Shown here in pieces: positions 16,598-25,433 of a stretch of DNA of 64,000 nucleotides. Made by a program: the position numbers and the translations under genes. Within the stretch, counting starts at the first letter, position 1. The number at the start of each line of letters is the position of its first letter. The DNA is from Xanthobacteraceae bacterium. GTDB taxonomy: Bacteria; Pseudomonadota; Alphaproteobacteria; Rhizobiales; Xanthobacteraceae. The notes under the pieces are model-generated. The model was not told the origin of the DNA. It saw only the letters and a list, made by a program, of their open reading frames with translations, and ran no database searches. The stretch lies in NCBI GenBank assembly GCA_024508855.1, contig JANINJ010000072.1:120176-184175 (forward strand), read 5' to 3'.

Positions 16598-17518
16598 ATG
16601 CAGGCTCTTTTCATCGGACAGACTTATATCGACGTGACGTTCCTGACCGATCACATGCCCACGGGCGACGAGAAGCACGTCGCCTCGGCGTATGCGGTAT
16701 CGTTCGGCGGCAATGCGGTCACCGCGGCGTTCTGCTGCGCCCGGCTCGGCGTCGTGCCAGACCTGCTGTCAACGGTGGCGGACGACTGGCTCGGCCGCAT
16801 GTTTCAGGACATGGCAATCAAATATGGCATCTCGCTGCACGCGCGGAAGGTGAAGACGTCGTCGCTATCCTTCATCATGCCGAAGGACGGCAAGCGCGCC
16901 ATCGTACGCTGCCGCGACGACGACCACCTGCATCCGTTTCCGATGCTCAACATGTCCGGCTGCCGCGCGCTGCATGTCGACGGCCATCAACCGGACGCCG
17001 CATTGCATTACGCCAGGCTGTGCCGCGATGCCGGCATCCTCACCTCGCTGGACGGCGGCGGACTGCGCGAGAACACCGACGAGCTATTGGGCTACATCGA
17101 TGTCGCCATCGTGGCGGAGCGGTTGTGCGAGCAGATGAACTTCGATCCGGAAGCAATGCTGGATTATCTCAAGCGGCGCGGCTGCAAGGTGGGCGGCGTG
17201 ACCATGGGTGAGCGCGGCCTGATCTGGTATGACGAGACCGGTGTAGTGCGCGAAATTCCGGCACTCGCGGTACCATCGGCGCGCGTGCTCGACACCAACG
17301 GCGCTGGCGACGTGTTTCATGGCGCCTACGTCTATTCGTATCTTCACGATCAATCGCGTAGCTGGCAGGAGCACTTCGCCTTCGCGCAGGCGGCGTCAGC
17401 TCACAAGATTCAACATCTCGGCAACGAGGCCGGCCTGCCGACGCTGGCGGATATCGCCGCCGTCCGCCGCGAATTCGAAAAGCCGCCCATGGGCAAGGTG
17501 CACGTGCTGCGGTCGTGA
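16598..17518 (+). CDS. PfkB-family carbohydrate/nucleoside kinase
   Basis: A 306-residue sugar kinase of the ribokinase family. The N-terminal glycine motif SFGGNAVTAA (about residues 35-44) forms part of the sugar site and the C-terminal signature DTNGAGDVFHGAYVY contains the catalytic Asp and the anion hole GAGD. Family members phosphorylate fructose, ribose, 2-keto-3-deoxygluconate, adenosine and others; the particular substrate is not evident. It is divergent from the amino-acid dehydrogenase operon across a 221-bp gap and stands convergent to the ferredoxin-reductase gene 12 bp away. Confidence 0.88.
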   Translation: MQALFIGQTYIDVTFLTDHMPTGDEKHVASAYAVSFGGNAVTAAFCCARLGVVPDLLSTVADDWLGRMFQDMAIKYGISLHARKVKTSSLSFIMPKDGKRAIVRCRDDDHLHPFPMLNMSGCRALHVDGHQPDAALHYARLCRDAGILTSLDGGGLRENTDELLGYIDVAIVAERLCEQMNFDPEAMLDYLKRRGCKVGGVTMGERGLIWYDETGVVREIPALAVPSARVLDTNGAGDVFHGAYVYSYLHDQSRSWQEHFAFAQAASAHKIQHLGNEAGLPTLADIAAVRREFEKPPMGKVHVLRS

Positions 17519-17530
17519 GGCGCGCGGCTT

Positions 17531-18754
17531 TTAAGCCATCGCTTTCTTCAGATCGAACGCCGGATCGGTCGCCTGCTCCGGCGTGATGGAGCGATTGGCG
17601 CCGAGCATGCGGCGGCCGAACACGTGATCGCCGGCGCGATTGACCGACTCGATTCCGATCAGGTGGTTATCCTTGTAGCAGAACGCCGAGAACGATCCCT
17701 GCTCCGGATCGCCTCGCACCACCACTTTGTCGAAACCCGCGGTCAGTCCGGCGATCTGCAGCTTGTCGGCGCCCTGATCGCTCCAGAACCACGGTAGCCC
17801 GTCGTAGTCTTCCGGCTTGCCGGTGAGGCGGCCGGCGACGCAGCGCGCGTGATCGGTGGCATTCTGCACCGACTCGAGCCGCAGCGGCACACCGAACCGC
17901 CGGCTGACATAGAGTGCGCAATCCCCGATCGCAGAAATATCCGGATCGTCGGTGAGCAGTCGTTCGTTGACGATGATGCCGGATGCGACCGCGAGGCCCG
18001 CCTCGGCCGCAAGCTCGATATTCGGCAACACGCCGACACCGACCACCACGAGATCGGCAGGCAGCTTCCGGCCATCGGTGAGGCTGATGCCTGTCACCTT
18101 GCCGTTCTCGCCTTCGATCTCGGTTGCGCCGACGCCGAAGTGGATGCGAATGCCGGCCTCGGCATGCTTGCGCTGGAAGTAGGCCGAAATCTCCGGCGTC
18201 ACCGCGCGCGCCATGACGCGCGGCGCAAGTTCGAGCACGTCGACCTCCAGTCCCTTGGCGCGCGCCGTGGCCGCGAATTCCAGGCCGATGAATCCGGCAC
18301 CGACGACGACGACGCGCTGCCCTGCTTCGATGCGGGTGCGCAGCGCCTCGCTTTCGGCGAAGGTCCGCAGATACATGACGCCATCGAGATTGGCGTTCGG
18401 CACATCGAGCAGGCGGTTGCGCGCGCCGGTCGCAAGCACGAGATGACCATAGGCTTCGCTGGCGCCGGATGCGAGTTTTACAATGTGCTGCGCGCGATCG
18501 ATTGCCACCGCGCGATCCGCGATCAATTCGATGCTCTGATCGTCGAAAAATTTCTGCGGCCGGAAGACGATGGATTCCTCGCCGCCGGCGCCCTTCAGAT
18601 GCGCCTTCGACAATGGCGGACGCTGATACGGCAACAGCCGCTCGTCGTTGATGAGCTTGATCGGCCCCTGATAGCCCGACTGCCGCAGCGAGACCGCAAC
18701 CTGAAATCCGGCATGCCCCGCGCCAACGATAAGAACGGTCTGGTCGATGGTCAT
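17531..18754 (-). CDS. FAD-dependent ferredoxin/rubredoxin reductase-like oxidoreductase
   Basis: A 407-residue flavoprotein resembling putidaredoxin reductase and the ferredoxin reductases of P450 and dioxygenase systems. It has an N-terminal FAD-binding VLIVGAGHAGFQVA (residues 7-20), a central NAD-binding VVVVGAGFIGLEFAA (about 148-162), the second FAD motif ISAIGDCALY (about 273-282) and the C-terminal dimerisation domain. It would carry electrons from NADH to a 2Fe-2S ferredoxin. No ferredoxin gene is visible in the window, so whether it serves the P450 at 8680-9903 is inference. It is divergent from the enoyl-CoA hydratase gene, with a large palindrome between them. Confidence 0.92.
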   Translation of the reverse strand: MTIDQTVLIVGAGHAGFQVAVSLRQSGYQGPIKLINDERLLPYQRPPLSKAHLKGAGGEESIVFRPQKFFDDQSIELIADRAVAIDRAQHIVKLASGASEAYGHLVLATGARNRLLDVPNANLDGVMYLRTFAESEALRTRIEAGQRVVVVGAGFIGLEFAATARAKGLEVDVLELAPRVMARAVTPEISAYFQRKHAEAGIRIHFGVGATEIEGENGKVTGISLTDGRKLPADLVVVGVGVLPNIELAAEAGLAVASGIIVNERLLTDDPDISAIGDCALYVSRRFGVPLRLESVQNATDHARCVAGRLTGKPEDYDGLPWFWSDQGADKLQIAGLTAGFDKVVVRGDPEQGSFSAFCYKDNHLIGIESVNRAGDHVFGRRMLGANRSITPEQATDPAFDLKKAMA

Positions 18755-18872
18755 GCTGTCATCCCGAGCAATGCTGGCGAGGTGGCATATCCAGCATCTT
18801 TTCCCGATCCCGTAAAGCCGGTCCGGCGCGCCGAACGCGCTTTGCGCCTTCTACTGCAGAATGGTCCCGCCC

Positions 18873-18896
18873 GCTGTCGCAAGCGCTTGCGACAGC
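18873..18896. promoter_or_regulatory. 24-bp perfect palindrome, operator candidate (centre AAGCGCTT)
   Basis: The half site GCTGTCGCAAGC (18873-18884) is followed directly by its exact reverse complement (18885-18896), with no spacer. The centre GCAAGCGCTTGC has the CG-centred form of LacI/GalR-type operators. It lies in the 232-bp divergent gap, 118 bp upstream of the reductase start (18754) and 90 bp upstream of the enoyl-CoA hydratase start (18987). Confidence 0.6.
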
Positions 18897-18986
18897 CGAA
18901 CTCTGGCCACCGCTGCCGCACTTGCCAGCCCCCGAATTCTTCGCGTTAAATGCGATCAGCTTCTTTCCTGAACCGGGTATTGCATC

Positions 18987-19781
18987 ATGACCGCCACGAC
19001 TACCGCCGACGCTCAAACCACTGACCAGCCCGCCCTCCTCAGCGTCGATGGCGCGGTGGCGACGATCACGCTGAACCGGCCGGCGGCGTTCAATTCGATC
19101 AACCTCGCGATCGCGCAGACACTCGAACGGCTCGCCGCGCAGATTGCGGCGGACGACGCCGTCCGTGTCGTCGTGATCGAGGGCAATGGACGGGCGTTCT
19201 GCGCCGGCGGCGACCTGCAGACGCTGGGCAATGCGGGCGAGCGGATCGTCCCCGTGGTTCATGAACTGCTGTCGCACTACCACGCGTTCATCGCCACGCT
19301 GCGGCGGATGCCCAAGATCGTCATTTCCAGCGTGCACGGCTCCGCCGCTGGCGCCGGACTCTCGCTGGCTTTCATCGCAGACATGTGCATTGCGGCCAAC
19401 GACGCGAAATTCACTGCCGCCTACAACAAGCTCGGCGTTTCTCCGGATGGCGGCGGCACCATCGGCGTCACCGAGATCGTCGGTTCGCGCCGCGCGTTGC
19501 AGATATTCCTGGCCGAAGATACCTTCTCGGCACAGCAGGCTTACGAGTGGGGACTGGTGACCAAGCTGGTGCCGCCGGAGGAATTGAAGACGGCCACGAA
19601 AGCGCTCGCACAACGCATTGCGAGGAACGCGCCTGCGTCCATCAAGGCGACAAAGGAACTGATTCACGCCGCGGCTTCGACGCCGTTTGTCGAGCAGCTC
19701 GAGGCGGAAGCCCGCGGCATCGCCGGCTGCATGCAAACCGAGCCGTATCGTATCGCGGTAGCCAAGTTTCTCGGCAAGTAG
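18987..19781 (+). CDS. Enoyl-CoA hydratase/isomerase family protein
   Basis: A 264-residue crotonase-fold enzyme acting on acyl-CoA thioesters. The two oxyanion-hole segments are FCAGGDL (about residues 71-77) and HGSAAGAGLSLAF (about 117-129). The stretch YNKLGVSPDGGGT places an Asp-Gly where classical hydratases have their second Glu, as in isomerase-like members such as PaaG. Isomerase activity or a specialised hydratase role is therefore as likely as beta-oxidation of fatty acyl-CoA. It stands alone on the plus strand, followed by a repeat fragment and a short hairpin. Confidence 0.9.
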   Translation: MTATTTADAQTTDQPALLSVDGAVATITLNRPAAFNSINLAIAQTLERLAAQIAADDAVRVVVIEGNGRAFCAGGDLQTLGNAGERIVPVVHELLSHYHAFIATLRRMPKIVISSVHGSAAGAGLSLAFIADMCIAANDAKFTAAYNKLGVSPDGGGTIGVTEIVGSRRALQIFLAEDTFSAQQAYEWGLVTKLVPPEELKTATKALAQRIARNAPASIKATKELIHAAASTPFVEQLEAEARGIAGCMQTEPYRIAVAKFLGK

Positions 19782-19784
19782 ACA

Positions 19785-19822
19785 GTCATTGCGAGGAACT
19801 TGAGCTCAAAAGCAATCCAGAG
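19785..19822. repeat. Degenerate copy of a CATTGCGAGG...AAGCAATCCAG intergenic repeat
   Basis: GTCATTGCGAGGAAC and AAGCAATCCAGAG, separated by about 10 bp, match the two ends of a widespread bacterial intergenic repeat. The middle is shortened compared with the form I remember. It lies directly after the enoyl-CoA hydratase stop codon. Confidence 0.5.
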
Positions 19823-19829
19823 CCCCCTA

Positions 19830-19851
19830 CCCTCCCCGCATGCTGGGAGGG
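19830..19851. terminator. Short hairpin between convergent genes
   Basis: CCCTCCC (19830-19836) pairs with GGGAGGG (19845-19851) across an 8-nt loop, between the convergent enoyl-CoA hydratase and IlvD/Edd genes. There is no T-run on either side, so it is a weak or Rho-assisted terminator at best. Confidence 0.35.
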
Positions 19852-19860
19852 ATAAGCGAG

Positions 19861-21567
19861 TTAGATTTTCCCCTTACCGGTCATGAAATCGAAATCGCAG
19901 CCGTCGTCGGCCTGCAGGATCGTTTCATAGAACAGGTGCGCATAGCCACGCTGCGCCCAGTCCGGTGTCGCGGATGGCGGAAGTGCGGCGCGGCGCCGTT
20001 CCAGCTCCGCATCGTCAACCAGAAGATCGATGCGGCGGCCTGCGACATCGAGGCGAATGCGATCGCCGGTTTGCACCAGCGCCAGCGGGCCGCCGACGGC
20101 GGATTCCGGCGTGATGTGCAGCACGATGGTGCCGAATGCGGTGCCGCTCATCCGCGCATCGGAAATCCGCACCATGTCCTTCACGCCGCCGCGCGCAAGC
20201 TTCATCGGGATCGGCAGATAGCCCGCTTCCGGCATGCCCGGCGCGCCTTTCGGTCCGGCATTGCGCAACACCAGAATGTCGTCGGCGTTGACGTCGAGCG
20301 CCGGATCATCGATGCGCAGGGTCATGTCCTCGACCGACTCGAACACCACCGCGCGGCCGGTGTGCTGCATCAGTTTCTCACTCGCCGCCGAATGCTTGAT
20401 GACCGCACCGCGCGGCGCGAGATTGCCATGCAGCACCGCCATCGCGCCTTCGGGACGGATCGGATCGGTGCGCGGACGAATGGCATCCTGTCCCGGCACC
20501 TCCTCGGCATTGGCGACGACATCGCGCAGGGTCGCGCCGGTGATCGTCCTGGCGTCGAGGTCGATCAGATCGCCGAGCTGCTTCATCAGTTTCGGCACAC
20601 CGCCGGCGTGATGGAAGTGCTCCATGTAATGCGCGCCGGACGGTTTCAGGTCGACCAGCACCGGCACCTCGCGGCCGAGCTTGTCGAACGCTTCGAGATC
20701 GACGCCATAGGGCGTGCGGTTGGCGATGGCGGTGAGATGGATCAATCCGTTGGTCGAGCCACCGATCGCCTGCAACACCACCTGCGCATTACGGAAGGAA
20801 GCAGGTGTCAGCAGTTCGCTCGGCTTCGGTCCTTTGCGCTTGGCCATTTCGGCGGCGCATTTGCCGCTCGCCTCGGCGGAGCGCACGCGCTCGGCGTGGG
20901 GAGCCGGAATGGTCGCACTCATCGGCAGCGACAGGCCCATCGCCTCAGTCACGCAGGCCATGGTGCTGGCGGTGCCCATCACCATGCAGGTGCCGACCGA
21001 CGGCGCAAGCCGGCCGTTCACGGCCTCGATCTCGGTATCGTCGATCTCGCCGGCGCGGTACTTGCCCCACAGGCGGCGGCAGTCAGTGCAGGCACCTAGC
21101 ACCTCGCCCTTGTGATGGCCGACCACCATCGGCCCGACCGGAATGACGACGGTCGGCAGATCGGCGCTGATCGCCGCCATGATCTGCGCCGGCAGCGTCT
21201 TGTCGCAACCGCCGATGACAATCACCGCATCCATCGGCTGCGCGCGGATCATCTCCTCGGTATCCATCGCCATCAGGTTGCGCAGATACATCGAGGTCGG
21301 ATGCGAAAAGCTTTCCGCGATGGAGATGGTCGGGAACACCATCGGCATCGCGCCCGCCAGCATGACGCCGCGTTTCGCCGCCTCGATCAGCGCCGGCACG
21401 TTGCCGTGGCAGGGATTGTAGTCGCTGTAGGTATTGGTGATGCCGACGATCGGGCGATCCAGCGCGTCGTCGGAATAGCCTGCTGCCTTGATGAAGGCCT
21501 TGCGCAGAAACAGCGAGAAGCCGGCGTCGCCGTAGCTCGTCAAACCCTTACGAAGCCCGTCCGCCAT
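19861..21567 (-). CDS. IlvD/Edd-family sugar-acid dehydratase
   Basis: A 568-residue iron-sulfur dehydratase of the IlvD/Edd family, which removes water from 2,3-dihydroxy acids. The cluster cysteines are in YNPCHGNV, GGCDKTLP and GTCMVMGTAS. The C-terminal part is of the usual type (DARMSGTAFG). The neighbours are uronate dehydrogenase, an SMP-30 lactonase and an aldehyde dehydrogenase, so a sugar-acid (aldonate or aldarate) dehydratase is more likely than the isoleucine/valine enzyme. The ATG at 21567 has AAGGAA 7 bp upstream; the longer frame begins with TTG at 21582. The exact substrate (galactarate, glucarate, arabonate or xylonate) is not known. Confidence 0.9.
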   Translation of the reverse strand: MADGLRKGLTSYGDAGFSLFLRKAFIKAAGYSDDALDRPIVGITNTYSDYNPCHGNVPALIEAAKRGVMLAGAMPMVFPTISIAESFSHPTSMYLRNLMAMDTEEMIRAQPMDAVIVIGGCDKTLPAQIMAAISADLPTVVIPVGPMVVGHHKGEVLGACTDCRRLWGKYRAGEIDDTEIEAVNGRLAPSVGTCMVMGTASTMACVTEAMGLSLPMSATIPAPHAERVRSAEASGKCAAEMAKRKGPKPSELLTPASFRNAQVVLQAIGGSTNGLIHLTAIANRTPYGVDLEAFDKLGREVPVLVDLKPSGAHYMEHFHHAGGVPKLMKQLGDLIDLDARTITGATLRDVVANAEEVPGQDAIRPRTDPIRPEGAMAVLHGNLAPRGAVIKHSAASEKLMQHTGRAVVFESVEDMTLRIDDPALDVNADDILVLRNAGPKGAPGMPEAGYLPIPMKLARGGVKDMVRISDARMSGTAFGTIVLHITPESAVGGPLALVQTGDRIRLDVAGRRIDLLVDDAELERRRAALPPSATPDWAQRGYAHLFYETILQADDGCDFDFMTGKGKI

Positions 21568-21664
21568 CCGCGTTTCCTTCAAGACTGCTTGTTACGGATC
21601 ACTTAGGAGGCCGCGGCGGTCGCTGTCAATAACAGGTCAAAGGCCCCGCGCCGCCGATTTGCTA

Positions 21665-22474
21665 TCACCATATTTTCGCGTTGTCGTTGGCGAACTCCGC
21701 GCTGCAGAACGTGCCGCCCTGATAGAAATCGCCGACCGGATCGGGCGGAAGCTTGGCCTGTTCCGCCAATGCGCGGTCCCGGAAATCCTCGGCACGCCCT
21801 TCCGGACGGTAGCCGAGTTCATAGGCCCGCGAATTGTCCCACCACGACCGCTCGTTGAAGGATGCGCCGTACAGGATCTCGAAATGGACATCCGGATGTT
21901 CGAGCCCGATGCGGCACAATTGAACCATGTCTTCGGGCTTCAGCCAGATCGACAGGCGCCGTTGATCGAGCGGCACGTCGCCGAAATTGCCGATCCGAAG
22001 GCAGGTCACCGTCATGCCGTACTTGTCTGCGTAAAGCGCACCGAGCGCCTCGCCGAACACCTTGCTGACGCCGTAGCGGCTGTCCGGACGCGGCGTCACG
22101 TCGGGGCCGATCCGGTGATAGCGCGGATAGAACCCGATGGCGTGGTTCGACGACGCGAACACGATGCGCTTGACGCCCTTCTTCCGCGCCGCCTCGAACA
22201 GATTGTAGCAGCCGATGATGTTGGATTGCAGGATCGTGTCCCACGGTCCTTCCACCGCAAATCCGCCGAAATGCAGAATGCCGTCGATGCCTTCGCAAAT
22301 GGCTTCGACCTGCGCGAGATCGGAGAGCTCGGCGGCCATGAACTTTTCATTCTTTGCGAGGTCGGCCGGAGCCTTGAGATCGCTCAGCAACAAGTCGGGA
22401 TAGATCGGCGGCAGCAACTGCCGCAACCGCGTGCCAATTCCTCCGGCCGCGCCGGTCATCAGAATACGTGGCAT
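21665..22474 (-). CDS. udh: Uronate dehydrogenase-like NAD-dependent oxidoreductase
   Basis: A 269-residue short-chain (extended epimerase-type) dehydrogenase. The NAD site is LMTGAAGGIGTRL. FASSNHAIGFYPR, the catalytic pair in SRYGVSKVFGE (YxxxK) and the late WWDNS motif closely match what I recall of Agrobacterium uronate dehydrogenase, which oxidises galacturonate or glucuronate at C1 to the aldarolactone. The ATG at 22474 has AGGAA 6 bp upstream and is preferred over the ATG at 22486. It lies 97 bp upstream of the dehydratase gene on the same strand and divergent from the lactonase gene, matching the order of chemistry: oxidation, lactone opening, dehydration. Confidence 0.85.
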   Translation of the reverse strand: MPRILMTGAAGGIGTRLRQLLPPIYPDLLLSDLKAPADLAKNEKFMAAELSDLAQVEAICEGIDGILHFGGFAVEGPWDTILQSNIIGCYNLFEAARKKGVKRIVFASSNHAIGFYPRYHRIGPDVTPRPDSRYGVSKVFGEALGALYADKYGMTVTCLRIGNFGDVPLDQRRLSIWLKPEDMVQLCRIGLEHPDVHFEILYGASFNERSWWDNSRAYELGYRPEGRAEDFRDRALAEQAKLPPDPVGDFYQGGTFCSAEFANDNAKIW

Positions 22475-22658
22475 CGAATTCCTCATCGTCTGTCTGCGCC
22501 CTTGCGCATCGTTATCGCGTGCGAATGCGTCGGGCCTTGATGCGCCTGGTCTTGTTGCACGTGCTTTCAGACTGCATCATGATATGCGTCCGATCAACGA
22601 GACGCACGCTGTATTCTGCGCGCCATCGCGCTGCATGCGACGTCAATACGAGGCCATC

Positions 22659-23630
22659 ATGACCGACACGAATTCCCGCTTCAGCGATGGCTGGCGACCT
22701 GCCACGCGTTATCCCGATCCGGCGATCCAGGCGTTCGATCCGCGATTCGAGAAATATTGGCTCAAGCTTTCGGCCGTGGAACGGATCGCAACCGGCCTGC
22801 GCTGGGCGGAAGGGCCGGTGTGGTTCGGCGACGGCCGCTATCTACTGTGCAGCGACATTCCCAACAACCGCATCCTGAAATGGGAAGAGGAAACCGGCAG
22901 CGTCAGCATCTTCCGCAAACCGTCCAACTTCGCCAACGGCCATACCCGCGACCGGCATGGACGGCTGGTGACCTGCGAACACGGCGGACGCCGCGTCATC
23001 CGCACCGAATACGATGGTTCGATTACGGTGCTGGCGGATTCCTTCGACGGCAAGCGGCTGAATTCACCGAATGACGTGATCGTGAAATCCGACGGCTCGG
23101 TGTGGTTCACCGATCCCATCTTCGGCCTGCTCGGCAACTATGAAGGCTACAAGGCCGAGCCCGAACTTGCGCAGAACGTCTACCGTGTCGACGGCGAGAG
23201 CGGCGCCGTGTCCATCGTCGCCGAAGGAATTCTCGGGCCGAACGGGCTGTGCTTCTCGCCGGACGAAAAAATTCTCTACATCGTGGAATCGCGCGGCGTA
23301 CCGAACCGCAAGATTCTCGCCTACGATGTGGCCGCCGACGGCAAGACGCTTTCAAACAAACGCGTTCATATCGATGCCGGTCCGGGCACGCCGGACGGCA
23401 TGCGCTGCGATATCGACGGCAATCTGTGGTGCGGCTGGGGCATGGGCGACCCCGAACTGGATGGCGTCCACGTCTTTGCGCCGGATGGCGCATTGATCGG
23501 CCGCATCGCGCTGCCGGAGCGCTGCGCCAATCTCTGTTTCGGCGGGTTGAAACGCAACCGCCTGTTCATGGCGGCGAGCCAGTCGATCTACGCGCTCTAC
23601 GTGAACACGCAAGGCGCGCTTGGGGGATAA
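22659..23630 (+). CDS. SMP-30/gluconolactonase-family lactonase
   Basis: A 323-residue six-bladed beta-propeller hydrolase of the SMP-30/gluconolaconase/LRE type. Metal-site motifs typical of the family are seen: RWAEGPVWF (Glu, about residue 53), LNSPNDVIV (Asn and Asp), GPNGLCFSPDE (Asn) and GTPDGMRCDIDGNLW (Asp). These enzymes open sugar lactones. Next to uronate dehydrogenase it would hydrolyse the aldarolactone formed by that enzyme. The ATG at 22659 has an AGG 5 bp before it (GAGGCCATCATG); the 76 residues of open frame upstream are antisense to udh and not coding. It is divergent from udh (184-bp gap, probably a shared control region). Confidence 0.9.
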   Translation: MTDTNSRFSDGWRPATRYPDPAIQAFDPRFEKYWLKLSAVERIATGLRWAEGPVWFGDGRYLLCSDIPNNRILKWEEETGSVSIFRKPSNFANGHTRDRHGRLVTCEHGGRRVIRTEYDGSITVLADSFDGKRLNSPNDVIVKSDGSVWFTDPIFGLLGNYEGYKAEPELAQNVYRVDGESGAVSIVAEGILGPNGLCFSPDEKILYIVESRGVPNRKILAYDVAADGKTLSNKRVHIDAGPGTPDGMRCDIDGNLWCGWGMGDPELDGVHVFAPDGALIGRIALPERCANLCFGGLKRNRLFMAASQSIYALYVNTQGALGG

Positions 23631-23644
23631 GGCAGCCGCGTGAT

Positions 23645-23761
23645 CGTCCCTGCGCAGGCAGGGACCCATAACCCCTGGCGCGCGTAGTTACGGTCAACTG
23701 CCGCAACACAGTTTTTCAACCGCAATTCCTCGGCGTATGGGTCCCTGCCTTCGCAGGGACG
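23645..23761. repeat. REP-like palindromic repeat pair (copy A)
   Basis: Two 26-nt arms in opposite orientation, 23645-23670 and 23736-23761, differ at one position and flank a 65-bp spacer. Each arm is itself a hairpin (GTCCCTGC...GCAGGGAC). Related pairs occur at 28473-28624 and 50283-50403. It lies between the lactonase stop and the aldehyde dehydrogenase terminator. Confidence 0.85.
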
Positions 23762-23787
23762 ACGCCGGATATGACGAGACGCATCGC

Positions 23788-23825
23788 AAAACAAAAACGC
23801 CGGAGCGGATGTCTCCGCCCCGGCG
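23788..23825 (-). terminator. Rho-independent terminator of the aldehyde dehydrogenase gene
   Basis: A 12-bp stem with a single G-T wobble (23798-23809 with 23814-23825, 4-nt loop) is followed on the minus strand by T5-G-T4. It lies 20 bp past the aldehyde dehydrogenase stop codon. Confidence 0.88.
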
Positions 23826-23845
23826 CTTGTTTGTTGCGGTCGCGC

Positions 23846-25276
23846 TTACGCCGCGTTGAAGCCGGCGATGGCCTTCACTTCGAGGAAGTCCTCAAGGCCG
23901 AACTTGCCCCACTCGCGGCCGTTGCCCGACTGCTTGTAGCCGCCGAACGGTGCGGTGCGTTCATTCGGCACGCCCTGCAGGTTGATGTTGCCGGCGCGGA
24001 TCTGGCGGCCGACCTTGCGCGCGCCCTCGACGGTGCCGGCCGAGACATAGCCGGCAAGGCCGTAAGGCGTGTCGTTGGCGATCTTCACCGCTTCGGCTTC
24101 GTCCTTCGCACCCATGATGACGAGCACCGGCCCGAAGATTTCCTCGCGGGCGATGGTCATCTTGTCGGTGACGTCGGCGAAGATGGTCGGGCGCACATAG
24201 AAGCCCTTGTTGACGCCTTCCGGCAAACCGGGACCACCGGCGACCAGCGTCGCGCCTTCCTCGATGCCCTTCTGGATCAGACCCTGGATCTTCTCCCACT
24301 GGGTACGATTGACCACCGGACCGATGGTGGTGCCTTCGGCGCGCGGATCGCCCGCCTTGGTCTTGTCGGCAACGCCCTTCGCGATGGCGGCGACTTCCTT
24401 CATCTTCGACAGCGGCACGATCATGCGCGACGGTGCGTTGCACGACTGGCCGGAGTTGTTGAACATGTGCATGACGCCGCCGGCAACGGCCTTGGTCAGA
24501 TCGGCATCTTCAAGGATCACGTTGGGCGACTTGCCGCCGAGCTCCTGGCTGACGCGCTTGACGGTCGGTGCCGAGCGCCGCGCGACGTCAATGCCGGCGC
24601 GGGTCGAACCGGTGAACGAGATCATGTCGATGTCGGGATGTTCGCTCATCGCCGCGCCGACCTCCGGGCCGAGGCCGTTGACGAGATTGAACACACCCTT
24701 CGGCACGCCCGCTTCATGCAGGATTTCCGCGAAGATCAGCGCCGAGGTCGGCGTAAATTCCGACGGCTTGAGGATCATGGTGCAGCCCGCGGCCAGCGCC
24801 GGCGCCACCTTGCAGGCGATCTGGTTCAGCGGCCAGTTCCATGGCGTGATCATGCCGACCACACCGATCGGCTCGCGCACCACAACGGCCGAACCGAGCG
24901 GCTCTTCGAACTGGTAGTTCTTCAGCACGTCCAGCGTGGACATCAGGTGACCGAGTCCGGCGCCGGCCTGCAGCCGCTCCGCCATCGGCAGCGGCGCGCC
25001 CATCTCGTCGGACACCGACGCGCCGATTTCCTTCAAGCGCCCCTTGTAGATGCCGATGATCTTTTCCAGCAGCGCCACGCGCTCTTCACGAGTGGTCTGC
25101 GAGAAGGTCTCGAAAGCGCGCTTGGCAGCGGCGACGGCCTTGTCGACATCGGCCTTGGAACCGAGCGCAATCTCGTACATCGCCTCTTCGGTGGCGGGAT
25201 TGACCACCGGCGTCGACTTCTTGGCGACGGGATCGACCCAAGCGCCGTCGATGTAGAATTGCATGCGATTGACCAT
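23846..25276 (-). CDS. NAD(P)-dependent aldehyde dehydrogenase
   Basis: A 476-residue member of the aldehyde dehydrogenase superfamily, oxidising an aldehyde to its acid. Asn147 (PWNWP), the general base Glu245 (QELGGKSPN) and the nucleophile Cys279 (GQSCNAP) are all present. Beside a uronate dehydrogenase, lactonase and IlvD/Edd dehydratase, a tempting role is oxidation of 2-oxoglutarate semialdehyde, the last step of oxidative sugar-acid breakdown. The NSGQSCNAPSR neighbourhood is not diagnostic, though, and a broad-range enzyme is possible. The gene has its own terminator and is 157 bp downstream of the E1-like gene on the same strand. A second Met (MQFYIDG) lies 12 bp inside. Confidence 0.92.
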   Translation of the reverse strand: MVNRMQFYIDGAWVDPVAKKSTPVVNPATEEAMYEIALGSKADVDKAVAAAKRAFETFSQTTREERVALLEKIIGIYKGRLKEIGASVSDEMGAPLPMAERLQAGAGLGHLMSTLDVLKNYQFEEPLGSAVVVREPIGVVGMITPWNWPLNQIACKVAPALAAGCTMILKPSEFTPTSALIFAEILHEAGVPKGVFNLVNGLGPEVGAAMSEHPDIDMISFTGSTRAGIDVARRSAPTVKRVSQELGGKSPNVILEDADLTKAVAGGVMHMFNNSGQSCNAPSRMIVPLSKMKEVAAIAKGVADKTKAGDPRAEGTTIGPVVNRTQWEKIQGLIQKGIEEGATLVAGGPGLPEGVNKGFYVRPTIFADVTDKMTIAREEIFGPVLVIMGAKDEAEAVKIANDTPYGLAGYVSAGTVEGARKVGRQIRAGNINLQGVPNERTAPFGGYKQSGNGREWGKFGLEDFLEVKAIAGFNAA

Positions 25277-25433
25277 GGCGAAACCTCACGAATTTTGGGA
25301 TATTTGAACAGGAACGGAACGTTCGGAGCCATCCTTGCACCAAACGATGCAAAATGGAACCGGCACAGACCGCATTGCAAGCATGTAAGACCTGCGCGTA
25401 AAAGCGCCAGCCCGTCACACTTGCGTGCAGGCG

